The notes below the pieces were generated by a model. It searched no databases. It was not told the DNA's origin and saw only the letters and a program-made list of their open reading frames with translations. Shown here piece by piece: positions 9,390 through 18,917 of a stretch of DNA of 64,000 nt (position 1 is its first letter; each line of letters starts with the position of its first letter). The stretch spans positions 201,540 through 265,539 of the forward strand of contig JAKVCX010000005.1 of NCBI GenBank assembly GCA_022448525.1. Direction: 5' to 3'. The DNA comes from Tenacibaculum sp. Lineage in GTDB: Bacteria; Bacteroidota; Bacteroidia; Flavobacteriales; Flavobacteriaceae. A program made the translations under genes and the position numbers.

Positions 9390-10784
9390 TTAACTTACCC
9401 ATTTCATAAGCAATGCACAGGCAAAGGCACCATAAGTACCTAATGCGTAACCTAATACTGCTAATAACACACCAACTGGAGCTAATGAAGGATGAAACGC
9501 TCCAGCAACAACAGGAGCCGATGCGGCTCCACCAATATTTGCTTTTGACCCAACTGCCAAAAAGAAATAGGGAGCTTTAATAAGTTTCGCTACAAGAAAT
9601 AAAAGTCCAACATGTATAATCATCCAAACGAAACCAATAGCAAACAAGCTAATGTTTTCAACAATAGCATTTAAATTCATTTTCATTCCAATAGAAGCAA
9701 CTAATAAATAAATAAAAACAGATCCTATTTTACTTGCTCCAGCGCCTTCGTAATTTCTAACTTTAGTAAAAGATAAGAATACACCAATAGTTGTTGCTGT
9801 AATTATTAACCAGAAGAATGAACTACCTAATCCAAAATCCACAAGAGCAGGAACATTATCTTTAATCCAACCGCCTAAGTTATCGCCAACAAAATGTCCT
9901 AAAGAAGTGACTCCGAATGCAATTCCTGTTAAAATAATTAAATCATTAAAAGAAGGAACGCGAGCAGTTTCAACTGTAAACTTTTCCATCTTATTTTTTA
10001 AGGTAGTTATAGCACTATTATCAGCTTTAAGCCATTTATCAATAGCATCCGATTTTGCAACTCCTAAAAGTAAAAAAACCATCCAAACTTCGGCAACTAG
10101 AACATCTACCACAGCCATAATACTAAATAAACTATCGCTTACTTCCCATTGTTCTTTCATGGCGAGTTGATTTGCACCACCACCAATCCAGCTTCCAGCA
10201 ACCGTACTTAATCCTTTCCATAATTCTGTTCCTTGCACGTTTGTTAAAATATCTGGAGCAACGAAATTGAAAAATAAAATAGCTAACGGTCCACCAATCA
10301 TTACTCCTAAAGTAGCCGTTAAAAACATGATTAAGGCTTTCGGACCTAAATTGAAAACTCCTTTTAAATCGATACTTAACGTAAGTAAAACTAAAGAAGC
10401 CGGTAATAAAAATCTTGAAGAAATATAATAAATTTTGCTTCCACCAATAAATTGAGAGTACTCACCAGACGGAATATTATTAGTGCTAATATAAGCTTTA
10501 AGAGATTTTAAGTCTGTAACTCCTTCTAAGTTATGATAAACCGATTGTAAATGAGCAATGGTAGCTTTAACATCAATCCATTTATCAGCTATAATTCCTA
10601 AAGAACTAAAAATAGAAGGTAGGAAATAGCATAATAACAATGCAGGAATGACTTTATAAAACTTTGAGAATTTTTGATGTTTTGAAGTGTGAAAAATACC
10701 AGCAAGTATTAAACAAAGGATACCAAAAATAATGGTATCACTTGCAAAAACAGGTATATCGTTATTAATTTCAGAAATATTCAT
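9390..10784 (-). CDS. DUF819 family integral membrane protein (YjcL-like)
   Basis: A 464-residue protein with about a dozen hydrophobic membrane segments, in the DUF819 family. Glycine-rich intramembrane motifs are clear: AGSWIGGGANQLAMKEQW in the middle and GSKANIGGAASAPVVAGAF near the end. The two related halves suggest the inverted-repeat fold of secondary transporters. The substrate is not established. The start follows the DUF2490 stop by 36 bases on the same strand, so the two are probably cotranscribed. The N-terminal half also contains an extracytoplasmic loop (about residues 70-115). Confidence 0.85.
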   Translation of the reverse strand: MNISEINNDIPVFASDTIIFGILCLILAGIFHTSKHQKFSKFYKVIPALLLCYFLPSIFSSLGIIADKWIDVKATIAHLQSVYHNLEGVTDLKSLKAYISTNNIPSGEYSQFIGGSKIYYISSRFLLPASLVLLTLSIDLKGVFNLGPKALIMFLTATLGVMIGGPLAILFFNFVAPDILTNVQGTELWKGLSTVAGSWIGGGANQLAMKEQWEVSDSLFSIMAVVDVLVAEVWMVFLLLGVAKSDAIDKWLKADNSAITTLKNKMEKFTVETARVPSFNDLIILTGIAFGVTSLGHFVGDNLGGWIKDNVPALVDFGLGSSFFWLIITATTIGVFLSFTKVRNYEGAGASKIGSVFIYLLVASIGMKMNLNAIVENISLFAIGFVWMIIHVGLLFLVAKLIKAPYFFLAVGSKANIGGAASAPVVAGAFHPSLAPVGVLLAVLGYALGTYGAFACALLMKWVS

Positions 10785-10820
10785 AAAAGTTGATTTTGGC
10801 TAAAAGTATGAATTCTATTA

Positions 10821-11480
10821 TTATTTCTTTTTTCTATGGTCAGTACTGATGGCAATTCCTAATTGAATTCTATCTAAGTTTTGATTATTGATATTAATAC
10901 TCATGTAACCTAATTGTAGCTTTACAACTTTGGATAATTTGTATTTAACTCCTAAGCCAAACCAGTTTTGATTGTAAGCATCGCCTCCGTCAAAATCAAA
11001 AAAGATTTCATCATAAATATAACTCGACCACTTTTTTGAAATAGGATATCCTAATCCTAATTGATATCTTAATAAATGACCGGTTTGTGAGTTAAAAAAA
11101 CGATGCTCTGCTCGTAAACGGTGAGCAAAGCTTAACTCACCAAGTTTATGATTTGCTAATAAGTCTTCATAAATACGATTATCACCAAAAGTTCCACCTT
11201 CAATTCCATAAGAAGTATCAGTATCTAAAAAAGCATAACCTAACGTAGCACTAAATGTTTTGTTGAATTTGTAATTAGCACCAAAACGTAGAATATATTG
11301 TTGCAGATCGTCACCAATTTCAAAGAAGCGAAAATGAGCCATTGATTTTATGCTGAATTTATCAGAAAGCTTATGTGATCCGTTGTACATGTACCAGATT
11401 CCAAGTTCTTTTTCTGGATTTTGTTGTGCATTTACTTGAAAAAAGACAAGTAATGTTAAAAGTGCTACTAATTTTTTCAT
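10821..11480 (-). CDS. DUF2490 outer-membrane beta-barrel-like protein
   Basis: A 219-residue protein with a signal peptide (cleavage likely after VNAQ). It then shows regularly spaced amphipathic strands rich in aromatic residues (GIWYMYNGSHKLSDKFSI, YILRFGANYKFNKTFSATLG, AHRLRAEHRFF). It ends with a terminal strand, IQLGIAI. This is the DUF2490 family, predicted small barrels in the outer membrane with unknown cargo. It is the first gene of a likely two-gene unit with the DUF819 protein, and starts just after the terminator of the upstream S9 peptidase. Confidence 0.85.
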   Translation of the reverse strand: MKKLVALLTLLVFFQVNAQQNPEKELGIWYMYNGSHKLSDKFSIKSMAHFRFFEIGDDLQQYILRFGANYKFNKTFSATLGYAFLDTDTSYGIEGGTFGDNRIYEDLLANHKLGELSFAHRLRAEHRFFNSQTGHLLRYQLGLGYPISKKWSSYIYDEIFFDFDGGDAYNQNWFGLGVKYKLSKVVKLQLGYMSININNQNLDRIQLGIAISTDHRKKK

Positions 11481-11503
11481 TCCCTTTAAATATGTTAGTA
11501 AAC

Positions 11504-11546
11504 AAAAATAGAATCTCTAATTAAATAAACTAGAGATTCTATTTTT
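11504..11546 (-). terminator. Rho-independent terminator after the S9 peptidase gene
   Basis: Perfect 16-bp stem (11504-11519 with 11531-11546) around an 11-base loop. On the minus strand the descending arm ends in five T. The inverted repeat is symmetrical, so it can act in both directions. Confidence 0.85.
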
Positions 11547-11560
11547 AAATTGATTATATT

Positions 11561-13483
11561 TTATAAAGCCGATTTCTCGATAGGCTCTTTCTTTTTAAGA
11601 TATTGGTCTAAGAATTTTAAAATTCTACTGTTGGCTTTTATCTGATTTTCCTTTTTAGCGAAACCATGACCTTCATCTTCAAACAACACATATTCAACAG
11701 GAACGCCATTTTTCTTAACTCCAGCAACAATTTCATCTGATTCTACTTGTAAAACTCTTGGATCTTTAGCTCCTTGTAATACCATTAGAGGTTTAGTAAC
11801 TTTATCTGTATGGAATAATGGAGAAATCTTTTTTAGTCTTACAGAATCTGCAGAATGTGGATCTCCTAATTCTTTGTATAAAGCTTCTCTGAATGATTCC
11901 CACCATGGTGGAATACTTTTTAAAGTTCGCATCCAGTTTGTAACACCATAAATGTTAACTCCAACAGCAAATTCTTCAGGTGTATAAGTAAGAGCAGCCA
12001 TGGTCATATAACCACCATAGGAACCACCGATAATTCCGATTTTCTCAGTATCTATTTCTACTTGTTTTGCAAGCCAGTTTTTACCTTCTACACAGTCTTG
12101 TAAATCATTTTCACCGTGATTTTTATCATCCATTTTGTAGAAAGTTTTTCCATACCCACTACTTCCTCGGTTATTAACAGCTAACACAGCATAACCATGA
12201 TTTACTAAATACTGAATCCTTGAATTAAAATTTTGACGAGATTGTCCTCCTGGTCCTCCGTGAACCCAAACTAATGCAGGAACTTTATTATCCGCAGAAG
12301 CTTGATGTGGTAAATAGTAAATTGCAGGAATACTAACACCATCGAAAGAAGGATAACGAATGACTTTAGCGCTTACTAAATCTTCTCCGTTTATTTCATC
12401 ATTTAAAACATCTGTTAATTGTTTTTGTTCTTTCGATTTTAAATCATAAACATAAAGATTCGAAGGTGAGTTTGATCCACCTGCATAAAAACGCATCATT
12501 GATTCGTCTCTAGAAAAACCAACGCTAGTGATACTTTTTCCATCCACACTTGGTAATTCAATGTTTTTTCCAGAAGCTACATCTTGTACTTCAATTACAT
12601 TTTTCGCATCTTCATTTATGTAGGTTACTCGATAATTTCCTTTATTAGTAAAATAACTTCCGCTGATATCCCAATCTTTCTTTAAAACTTCGGTGGACTC
12701 TTTAGTTTCAATATCAAATTTCATCAACGTTGTAAATTCTCCATTTGCATCAGTCGTGTAGAATAAAAACTTATCATCACTAGAAAAATCTTCGGCAGAA
12801 TTACCACTTAAAGTTTCATTAATTTTCATAGTTTCTTTGGTAGAAACATTGTAAAGCAATAAGTCACTATCATTAGTGTTTACAGTTTTATTTAATGCAA
12901 ATAACTGCTTATTGTTAGAGATGGCAGAAACATCGTAACCTTCTTTATTTTCATAAATCATGTTAGGAGTGAATGTTTCTAAATCCATTTCATAAATATC
13001 CATGTATTTAGGATCTCTTTTGTTTGATCCATAAAAGAAGCTTTTCTCATCTTTTGACCATCCATAAAAATTTGATCGAACTCCTTCTCCTGGTGTAAGT
13101 TCAGTAATAGTACCGTCTAAATCACGTTTATAGATATGATAAATTTCATCTCCGTTGTCGTCCATTCTAAATAACATTCTATCATCTTTAGGAAAGTAGG
13201 ATGTAGCGTAGACAGATGAACTATCGGATTGGGTAATTGGAGTGTAAGTTCCATCTTTTGTGCTGACCGTATACATATTATAGATACCAGATTTGTTACT
13301 AGTAACTAATAATTTTGAATTATCAGACGAGAAACTTCCACCAAAAACACTTTCATTATCCATCATTTGCTCAATGGAGTATTGCTTGACTTCATTGGAA
13401 GAACTCAATTCTTCTTTTTTACTTTCTTTACAGGAAACTAATAAGAGTCCTGTAAAGAAAGTTAGTAATAGGTTGTTTTTCAT
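11561..13483 (-). CDS. S9 family serine peptidase (prolyl-oligopeptidase type), lipoprotein
   Basis: A 640-residue lipoprotein (lipobox ending LLVSC, Cys18). Residues about 40-370 form WD40/PD40-type propeller blades (for example RMDDNGDEIYHIYKRDLDGT). Residues about 380-630 form the alpha/beta-hydrolase catalytic domain. The nucleophile is Ser488 in GGSYGGYM, with Asp574 in DPRV and His606 in DEGHGF completing the triad. The GGPGGQSR loop forms the oxyanion region. Such enzymes cleave short peptides in the periplasm. The gene is 54 bases upstream of the terminated BNR gene's 3' end on the same strand and may be cotranscribed with it. Confidence 0.93.
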   Translation of the reverse strand: MKNNLLLTFFTGLLLVSCKESKKEELSSSNEVKQYSIEQMMDNESVFGGSFSSDNSKLLVTSNKSGIYNMYTVSTKDGTYTPITQSDSSSVYATSYFPKDDRMLFRMDDNGDEIYHIYKRDLDGTITELTPGEGVRSNFYGWSKDEKSFFYGSNKRDPKYMDIYEMDLETFTPNMIYENKEGYDVSAISNNKQLFALNKTVNTNDSDLLLYNVSTKETMKINETLSGNSAEDFSSDDKFLFYTTDANGEFTTLMKFDIETKESTEVLKKDWDISGSYFTNKGNYRVTYINEDAKNVIEVQDVASGKNIELPSVDGKSITSVGFSRDESMMRFYAGGSNSPSNLYVYDLKSKEQKQLTDVLNDEINGEDLVSAKVIRYPSFDGVSIPAIYYLPHQASADNKVPALVWVHGGPGGQSRQNFNSRIQYLVNHGYAVLAVNNRGSSGYGKTFYKMDDKNHGENDLQDCVEGKNWLAKQVEIDTEKIGIIGGSYGGYMTMAALTYTPEEFAVGVNIYGVTNWMRTLKSIPPWWESFREALYKELGDPHSADSVRLKKISPLFHTDKVTKPLMVLQGAKDPRVLQVESDEIVAGVKKNGVPVEYVLFEDEGHGFAKKENQIKANSRILKFLDQYLKKKEPIEKSAL

Positions 13484-13537
13484 TTTTTAGAAATTTAGAT
13501 TTTCAATAAGACGATTTAACCGTCAATAAGTTACGGA

Positions 13538-16500
13538 TTATTTCAATTGAAAAATCTTAGTTTCCTTAAATGGTGAAATAGTAATTTTTTCAACTTCTCC
13601 TTTGTAAGTAGGCCAGTCGTTATTAAAAAATGCATTCGTTTGCCTAAGAGCTTCTTTTAAAGAAGACTTAAACTGTTCGATTAAACGAGTTTCAGTTGCA
13701 GTTTGATTTCCGAATCTACTATTAATATACCAGCTGGCAGTTCCTAAACGTGAACTAACATTTGGATCTGGACTGCGAACAATTCCTTGGCGTTTATCTA
13801 CTTTTCCTAAGTAAACAGTTAATAAAGTGTCAATCTTCTTAATAATATCTTTAGAAGATTTAATTTGATCTTTATATTTTTTCTTGTCTTTTGTAGCTAA
13901 TTCCTTTTTATAACCTTCTGCAATCTTCTTGCTTTCTACCAATTGTTTTACGGCATTTGCCATAACCTCTTGATGTTTTTCTAATTCTTTAGAAGTATTA
14001 TATTTTTGATCAATCGCTTCTTTAGAAATGGTAAGTCTCGGGTCATATTCAACAGTGATGTTTTGTTCTGCAACTTGATCCCCAAAACTAGCTTTAATCT
14101 TGTAAGTTCCTGGTTTTACTGAAACTCCTGAAGGTTCGAATTTCGATTTTCTAATGTTTCTAGAAGCTCTTGCCACACCTTTTTCGTTCATATACCAAGT
14201 AAACGTATGAATACCATTTTCTTTAGGAGCTTTTCTTTTTAAAGTTCTAATTAAACGAGCACCATCATAAATTTCTAATTTAATTGAGTCCCACTTTACT
14301 TTATTCTCCCCTTTTTTAGAAGACTTTTCTTCTTTGTTAGTAGCTTCTTTTTTAGGTTTATTCATGTAGTACTTAATTCTAGCACCACCTGGTCTATTTG
14401 TTCCATTAAATAAAGCATCAGCTCCAAATCTACTTCCGGTTGGTTGTTGATAGCTTGCTTGGTATGCAGTTGGAGGGGCAAATAATTCAAAGTTTTTTGA
14501 TAAAACATTTTGGTTGGCAGCAATTGCTCTTAACGGACGAATATCGTCTAATACCCAAGCCGCTCTTCCGAATGTTCCAATTACTAAGTCGTGTTCTCTA
14601 GGTTGAATTACTAAGTCTTTTACAGATACAGTTGGAAAACCTTGTGTCCATTTAGTCCACTTTTTACCAGCGTTAAAAGAAATATATAATCCATCATCTG
14701 TTCCTAAGAATAACAAGTTACGCTCTACAGGATCTTCAACAATACTTAAAGTATAACTCTTTACATCGTTTTCATCAACAATGCGTTCCCAAGTTTTACC
14801 GTAATCAGTTGTACGATAAGCATAAGGAGTATAGTTGAAGCGACGATAATCATTGGCAATTAATAATGCTTCTCCTTTATTTTTATTAGAAGCTTTTACT
14901 TGTACAATCCAGCTATTTGCTGGTAAACCTTTTATATTTTTCGAAACATTGGTCCAATTTGTACCACCATTTTTTGTAACATGAACTTGTCCATCATCTG
15001 TTGCTGCCCACAACATATTTTTTTCAATTGGAGAAGGCTCAATAACTAAAACAGTACAGTGGTTTTCTGCACCAGTAGCATCCATTGTTAAACCACCACT
15101 TTCATGTTGTTTTTGCTTTGATTTATCGTTGGTAGTTAAATCAGGAGATATAATTTCCCAAGTCAATCCTTTATCAGTTGATTTATGAACAAATTGACTA
15201 CCGAAGTAAATTGTCGAGTTATCAAAAGGATCAATGTTGATAGCAGAGTTCCAGTTAAAACGTAATTTTACATTGGCATCAGGATGCGTTGGACGTACAG
15301 TGTAGTTGTTTCCAGTTTTATAGTCATATCTAGAAACAAAACCTTGCTGACTCATAGACCATCCATATCGTGAATCATCTTTATCAGGAACAACATCAAA
15401 TCCATCTCCAAAACTAATTTCTTGCCAATAAGAGTTTCGAATTCCTTGTGCTTTCCAAACGTATGCAGGCCCTCTCCAAGAACCATTATCTTGCATTCCA
15501 CCGTAAACGTTATAAGGATATTCGTTATCTACATTTATATGATAAAATTGAGCTACAGGTAAATTTCCAATAAAACGCCAAGTTTTACCGCCATCTTTAG
15601 TAATGTTTAAACCACCATCGTTTCCGTCAATCATGAATTTTCCATTTTCTGGATGAATCCACCAAGCATGATGATCAGGGTGAACACCGTTATTTGCTCC
15701 ATATGCTGGCATTAGCATTCTAAAACTTTTCCCTCCATCTTGAGAAACGTTCACATAAGTATAAATACTGTAAACTCTGTTTTCGTTCTGAGGATCAGTA
15801 TAAATTTCAGAATAATAGAAAGGTCTATTTCCTATTCCGTTAGTTCCTGATTTATTATTAACCATTTTCCATTTAAATCCACCATCATCACTTCTGTATA
15901 AAGCATTCTTTTTAGCTTCAACTAAAGCATAAACAACATCAGGATTACTTCTTGAAATTGAAACTCCAATTCTACCTAAATCACCTTTTGGAAAACCTTC
16001 TTTATCTGTTACTTTTTTCCAATTATCACCACCATCATGAGTTATGTATAATCCACTTCCTTTTCCACCAGAATTAAAGAACCAAGGATCCCGTTTGTGT
16101 TCCCACATTGCTGCGATTAACTTATTAGGATTTGAAGGGTCAATTACCAAATCAGCGGCACCTGTTTTATTATTATTGAATAAAATCTTCTTCCAAGTCT
16201 TACCTCCGTCAGTTGTTCTAAAAATACCTCTTTCAGGATGTTCTCCCCATGGCGATCCAATAGATGCAACATAAACAATGTTAGGATTGTTTGGGTGAAT
16301 GATAACACGATGAATATGACGAGTTTTTTCTAATCCCATAGACTTCCAGGTTTTACCTCCGTCTAAAGATTTGTAAACTCCGTAACCACCATTTAAACTA
16401 TTACGTGGATTACCTTCTCCTGTTCCAACCCAAATTACACTTGGGTTTGATTGTTGAATAGCTACAGCTCCAATTGATGCGGTAACTTCTTTATCAAAAA

Positions 16501-16732
16501 TTGGATCCCATTTAATACCTCCTGAAGTAGATTTCCATAAACCTCCTGAAGCAGTTCCGACATACATTACATCGGGATTTTTTAGTACGACATCAATTGC
16601 GGTAACTCTTCCGCTCATTCCACCTGGACCTATATTTCTTGGTTTCATATTTTTAACCAAATCCATAGAAAACTCTTGTCCAAATGCAACAAATGCTACT
16701 AAGAAAAGTAGTAGTGAAATAGATTTTTTCAT
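13538..16732 (-). CDS. Large BNR/sortilin-like beta-propeller protein (VPS10-type, annotated as glycosyl hydrolase in relatives)
   Basis: A 1064-residue secreted protein with a signal peptide (MKKSISLLLFLVAFVAFGQ). Residues about 25-740 carry many BNR/Asp-box repeats (SLDGGKTWKSM, TTDGGKTWKKI, THDGGDNWKKV, SDDGGFKWKMV, TKDGGKTWRFI and others). These build one or two sialidase/sortilin-like propellers. The C-terminal third holds an Ig-like strand region (GVSVKPGTYKIKASFGDQ) and a lysine-rich coiled coil (about 890-960). Homologues are often called glycosyl hydrolase, but no catalytic residues can be assigned here, and a binding role is equally likely. No T9SS sorting domain is seen. A promoter match lies upstream at 16762-16789. 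Confidence 0.87.
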   Translation of the reverse strand: MKKSISLLLFLVAFVAFGQEFSMDLVKNMKPRNIGPGGMSGRVTAIDVVLKNPDVMYVGTASGGLWKSTSGGIKWDPIFDKEVTASIGAVAIQQSNPSVIWVGTGEGNPRNSLNGGYGVYKSLDGGKTWKSMGLEKTRHIHRVIIHPNNPNIVYVASIGSPWGEHPERGIFRTTDGGKTWKKILFNNNKTGAADLVIDPSNPNKLIAAMWEHKRDPWFFNSGGKGSGLYITHDGGDNWKKVTDKEGFPKGDLGRIGVSISRSNPDVVYALVEAKKNALYRSDDGGFKWKMVNNKSGTNGIGNRPFYYSEIYTDPQNENRVYSIYTYVNVSQDGGKSFRMLMPAYGANNGVHPDHHAWWIHPENGKFMIDGNDGGLNITKDGGKTWRFIGNLPVAQFYHINVDNEYPYNVYGGMQDNGSWRGPAYVWKAQGIRNSYWQEISFGDGFDVVPDKDDSRYGWSMSQQGFVSRYDYKTGNNYTVRPTHPDANVKLRFNWNSAINIDPFDNSTIYFGSQFVHKSTDKGLTWEIISPDLTTNDKSKQKQHESGGLTMDATGAENHCTVLVIEPSPIEKNMLWAATDDGQVHVTKNGGTNWTNVSKNIKGLPANSWIVQVKASNKNKGEALLIANDYRRFNYTPYAYRTTDYGKTWERIVDENDVKSYTLSIVEDPVERNLLFLGTDDGLYISFNAGKKWTKWTQGFPTVSVKDLVIQPREHDLVIGTFGRAAWVLDDIRPLRAIAANQNVLSKNFELFAPPTAYQASYQQPTGSRFGADALFNGTNRPGGARIKYYMNKPKKEATNKEEKSSKKGENKVKWDSIKLEIYDGARLIRTLKRKAPKENGIHTFTWYMNEKGVARASRNIRKSKFEPSGVSVKPGTYKIKASFGDQVAEQNITVEYDPRLTISKEAIDQKYNTSKELEKHQEVMANAVKQLVESKKIAEGYKKELATKDKKKYKDQIKSSKDIIKKIDTLLTVYLGKVDKRQGIVRSPDPNVSSRLGTASWYINSRFGNQTATETRLIEQFKSSLKEALRQTNAFFNNDWPTYKGEVEKITISPFKETKIFQLK

Positions 16733-16761
16733 GTAAAGTGAATTAGTTGATTAAGAAAACC

Positions 16762-16789
16762 TAAAAATACAGTTAATTCATCTTCACAA
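16762..16789 (-). promoter_or_regulatory. Promoter for the BNR propeller gene
   Basis: On the minus strand TTG (16789-16787) and TATTTTTA (16769-16762) are separated by 17 bases. This matches the Bacteroidota sigma pattern TTG-N17-23-TAnnTTTG with one mismatch in the last base. It lies 30 bases ahead of the start codon. Confidence 0.55.
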
Positions 16790-16869
16790 TTCTTAAAAAA
16801 GTGTTAACGGTTTAACATGTTTTGATAGGAAATAAATTTGAGGTAAGTTTGACTACCAAATAAATTAAT

Positions 16870-18642
16870 ATGAAAATGAAAAGAAGTTTTCTCGCCGTGC
16901 TTTTTGTAATAAGCATACAAAATATTTTTGCAAAATCAACACTTGATACTTTAAATGTCAGCATAAAATTTTATCAAAAGATAGAGTTGTCTGATGGAAT
17001 AAAGTTGTCTTCAAATATTTATTTTCCAGAAAATTATGATAAGAGAAAAAAGTATCCAACAGTTTTGGTAATTACTCCTTATGTTTCTGATGAAAATCAT
17101 GAAAGAGGTTTGTTTTTTTCGAGGAATGATTATGTGTTTATTACAGTCGATTGTAGAGGAAGAGGTAATTCTGAAGGAGAATTTATTCCTTTTGAAAGTG
17201 ATGGCAAAGATGGGGCAGAGGTTATAAATTGGATAGGAAAACAGTCGTGGAGTAATGGTAAAGTGGGAATGTTTGGTGGTTCATATCGAGGAATGAATCA
17301 ATGGCTAATTTTGAAAGAATTTCCAAAGAATTTAAAAACAATCATTCCGATTGCATCTGTGGGGCCTGGATTAGACTTCCCTAAATACAATAATATTTTT
17401 TATCCATACGTAATGCGTTGGTTGATGCTAACTAGTGGGAAAACGATAAATCAAAAATTGTTTGGTGAGGATTTTTGGAAGCAAAAAAGAGAGCAGTTGT
17501 ATCTAGAAGGTAAACCCTTTAATAGTTACGATGAAATCGTAGGTTTTCCTAAAAAGGTATTTCAAAAATGGATTTCACATCCAAGTCATGATGAATTTTG
17601 GCAACAGTTTTATTTTACCAAAGAGCAATCGAAAAAAGTAAATATTCCAATTTTAAGTATTACCGGTCATTTTGATTCAGATCAACCTGGGGCTATGAAA
17701 TATTATTCTGATCATATGAATAATGGTAATGAGGAAGCTAAATCTAATCATTATCTTATTGTAGGACCTTGGAGTCATGGTGGAACTCGCAGACCGAAAA
17801 AGGAATTTTGGGGATTAAAATTTGGAGAGAATGCTGTTATTGATATGAATGATTTGTATTTAAAATGGTTTAATTGGACTCTTAAAGAAGGAAAGAAACC
17901 AACTATTTTAAAAGATAAAATCATGTTGTATACTATGGGAGAAAATACATGGAATTATACAACAAAATTGGACGAATTGTCTAATGGTGAAAAAGAACTG
18001 TTTCTATCTTCTTTTAATTCAGAAGCAAATGACGTATTTAGTTCAGGTGATTTATTGGATGCTCCATTATCAAATGATTTAAATCCAGATATTATAGTTT
18101 ATGATCCTTCAAAGAAAAAAGGAATTAATAGTGCTAGTTACAATAGTAAAATTAGTGAAGTGTTTACGGATCAAAGTTATGTTAATGACGAGGATATTCT
18201 AATTTATCATTCAAAACCTCTTGAAGAGGATATGGAAGTTAACGGAAAAATTAGGTTTGAAGCTTACATTTCTATGGATGTAGAGGATACCGACTTAGAG
18301 GTTACTATGTATGAAATTTCAAAAGATAATTCGTCGAAGTTTTTACAAAAAGATCAGATAAGAGCGAGATATAGAAAAGGACTAGAAAAGCCCGTTTTAG
18401 TAAGAAAGAATGTGATCGAGAAATATGTGTTTGAAGGAGAAAACTTATTTAGTCGAGTTATAAAAAAAGGAAGTAGAATTCGTTTAGTTTTTTCTTCAAT
18501 AGATAAACCGAATGTACAACGTAATTTCAATTCGAAGGAAGATCCTTCAATTCAAAAAATGGAAAATGCTAAAATTGCAACTATAAAGCTCTTTCACAAT
18601 AAAAAATACCCAAGTAGAATAGTACTTCCAATAAAAAGATAA
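16870..18642 (+). CDS. CocE/NonD family hydrolase (S15 X-Pro dipeptidyl-peptidase-like)
   Basis: A 590-residue secreted protein with a signal peptide (cleavage likely after NIFA). The N-terminal S15 hydrolase domain has DGIKLSSNIYFP, then the nucleophile motif GMFGGSYRG (Ser138), GHFDSDQPG (Asp269) and GPWSHGG (His303). The C-terminal part (about 380-590) is the jelly-roll typical of X-Pro dipeptidyl-peptidase C-domains (RKGSRIRLVFSSIDKPN). Such enzymes remove X-Pro dipeptides or hydrolyse esters and amides; the substrate cannot be told from sequence. An exact -7 element TAAATTTG lies at 16833-16840 without a well-placed -33 box. The gene is divergent from the BNR gene and ends at a terminator. 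Confidence 0.9.
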   Translation: MKMKRSFLAVLFVISIQNIFAKSTLDTLNVSIKFYQKIELSDGIKLSSNIYFPENYDKRKKYPTVLVITPYVSDENHERGLFFSRNDYVFITVDCRGRGNSEGEFIPFESDGKDGAEVINWIGKQSWSNGKVGMFGGSYRGMNQWLILKEFPKNLKTIIPIASVGPGLDFPKYNNIFYPYVMRWLMLTSGKTINQKLFGEDFWKQKREQLYLEGKPFNSYDEIVGFPKKVFQKWISHPSHDEFWQQFYFTKEQSKKVNIPILSITGHFDSDQPGAMKYYSDHMNNGNEEAKSNHYLIVGPWSHGGTRRPKKEFWGLKFGENAVIDMNDLYLKWFNWTLKEGKKPTILKDKIMLYTMGENTWNYTTKLDELSNGEKELFLSSFNSEANDVFSSGDLLDAPLSNDLNPDIIVYDPSKKKGINSASYNSKISEVFTDQSYVNDEDILIYHSKPLEEDMEVNGKIRFEAYISMDVEDTDLEVTMYEISKDNSSKFLQKDQIRARYRKGLEKPVLVRKNVIEKYVFEGENLFSRVIKKGSRIRLVFSSIDKPNVQRNFNSKEDPSIQKMENAKIATIKLFHNKKYPSRIVLPIKR

Positions 18643-18650
18643 TATTAGAG

Positions 18651-18690
18651 AGATGAGGATTTATATTGAATTAATCCTCATCTTTCTTTT
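18651..18690 (+). terminator. Terminator after the S15 hydrolase, overlapping the RHH gene tail
   Basis: Perfect 11-bp stem AGATGAGGATT / AATCCTCATCT (18651-18661 and 18673-18683) with an 11-base loop and then TTCTTTTT. The right arm also encodes, on the other strand, the last residues (DED) of the convergent Arc-type gene. Confidence 0.8.
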
Positions 18691-18838
18691 TAGGTTCTCT
18701 TTTGGCTTCTTTTAAAGCTTGCATAAGCATCCATTCAATTTGACCGTTAGTCGATCTAAATTCGTCAGATGCCCATTTTTCAATTGCTTTAAGCATGTCT
18801 TCATTTATTCTAAGTGCAAATGCTTTTTTCTTAGCCAT
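18671..18838 (-). CDS. Arc-type ribbon-helix-helix DNA-binding protein, 55 residues
   Basis: A short gene encoding MAKKKAFALRINEDMLKAIE, continuing with a second helix NGQIEWMLMQALKEAK and a charged tail ending KKKDED. The layout of one N-terminal strand (KKAFALRI) followed by two helices is that of Arc/MetJ ribbon-helix-helix proteins, which bind DNA as dimers. It is the last gene of the minus-strand SPFH operon, 79 bases after the PH-like gene. No toxin gene is adjacent, so a toxin-antitoxin role is not supported. It might autoregulate the operon, which is inference. Confidence 0.82.
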   Translation of the reverse strand: MAKKKAFALRINEDMLKAIEKWASDEFRSTNGQIEWMLMQALKEAKREPKKKDED

Positions 18839-18917
18839 AATATCTTTAACAGATCGTTTTATTTAAATTAAAGTAATCACAAAATAAGTGACATAAATAC
18901 ATAAGTAGAGTAGTATT

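Noticed and set aside
9907..10170. 87-residue plus frame antisense to the DUF819 gene
   Set aside because: Antisense to a membrane protein with clear motifs, no start signal or domain.
18671..18838. Toxin-antitoxin antitoxin reading of the RHH gene
   Set aside because: No toxin-like gene is adjacent; the gene sits at the end of the SPFH operon instead.
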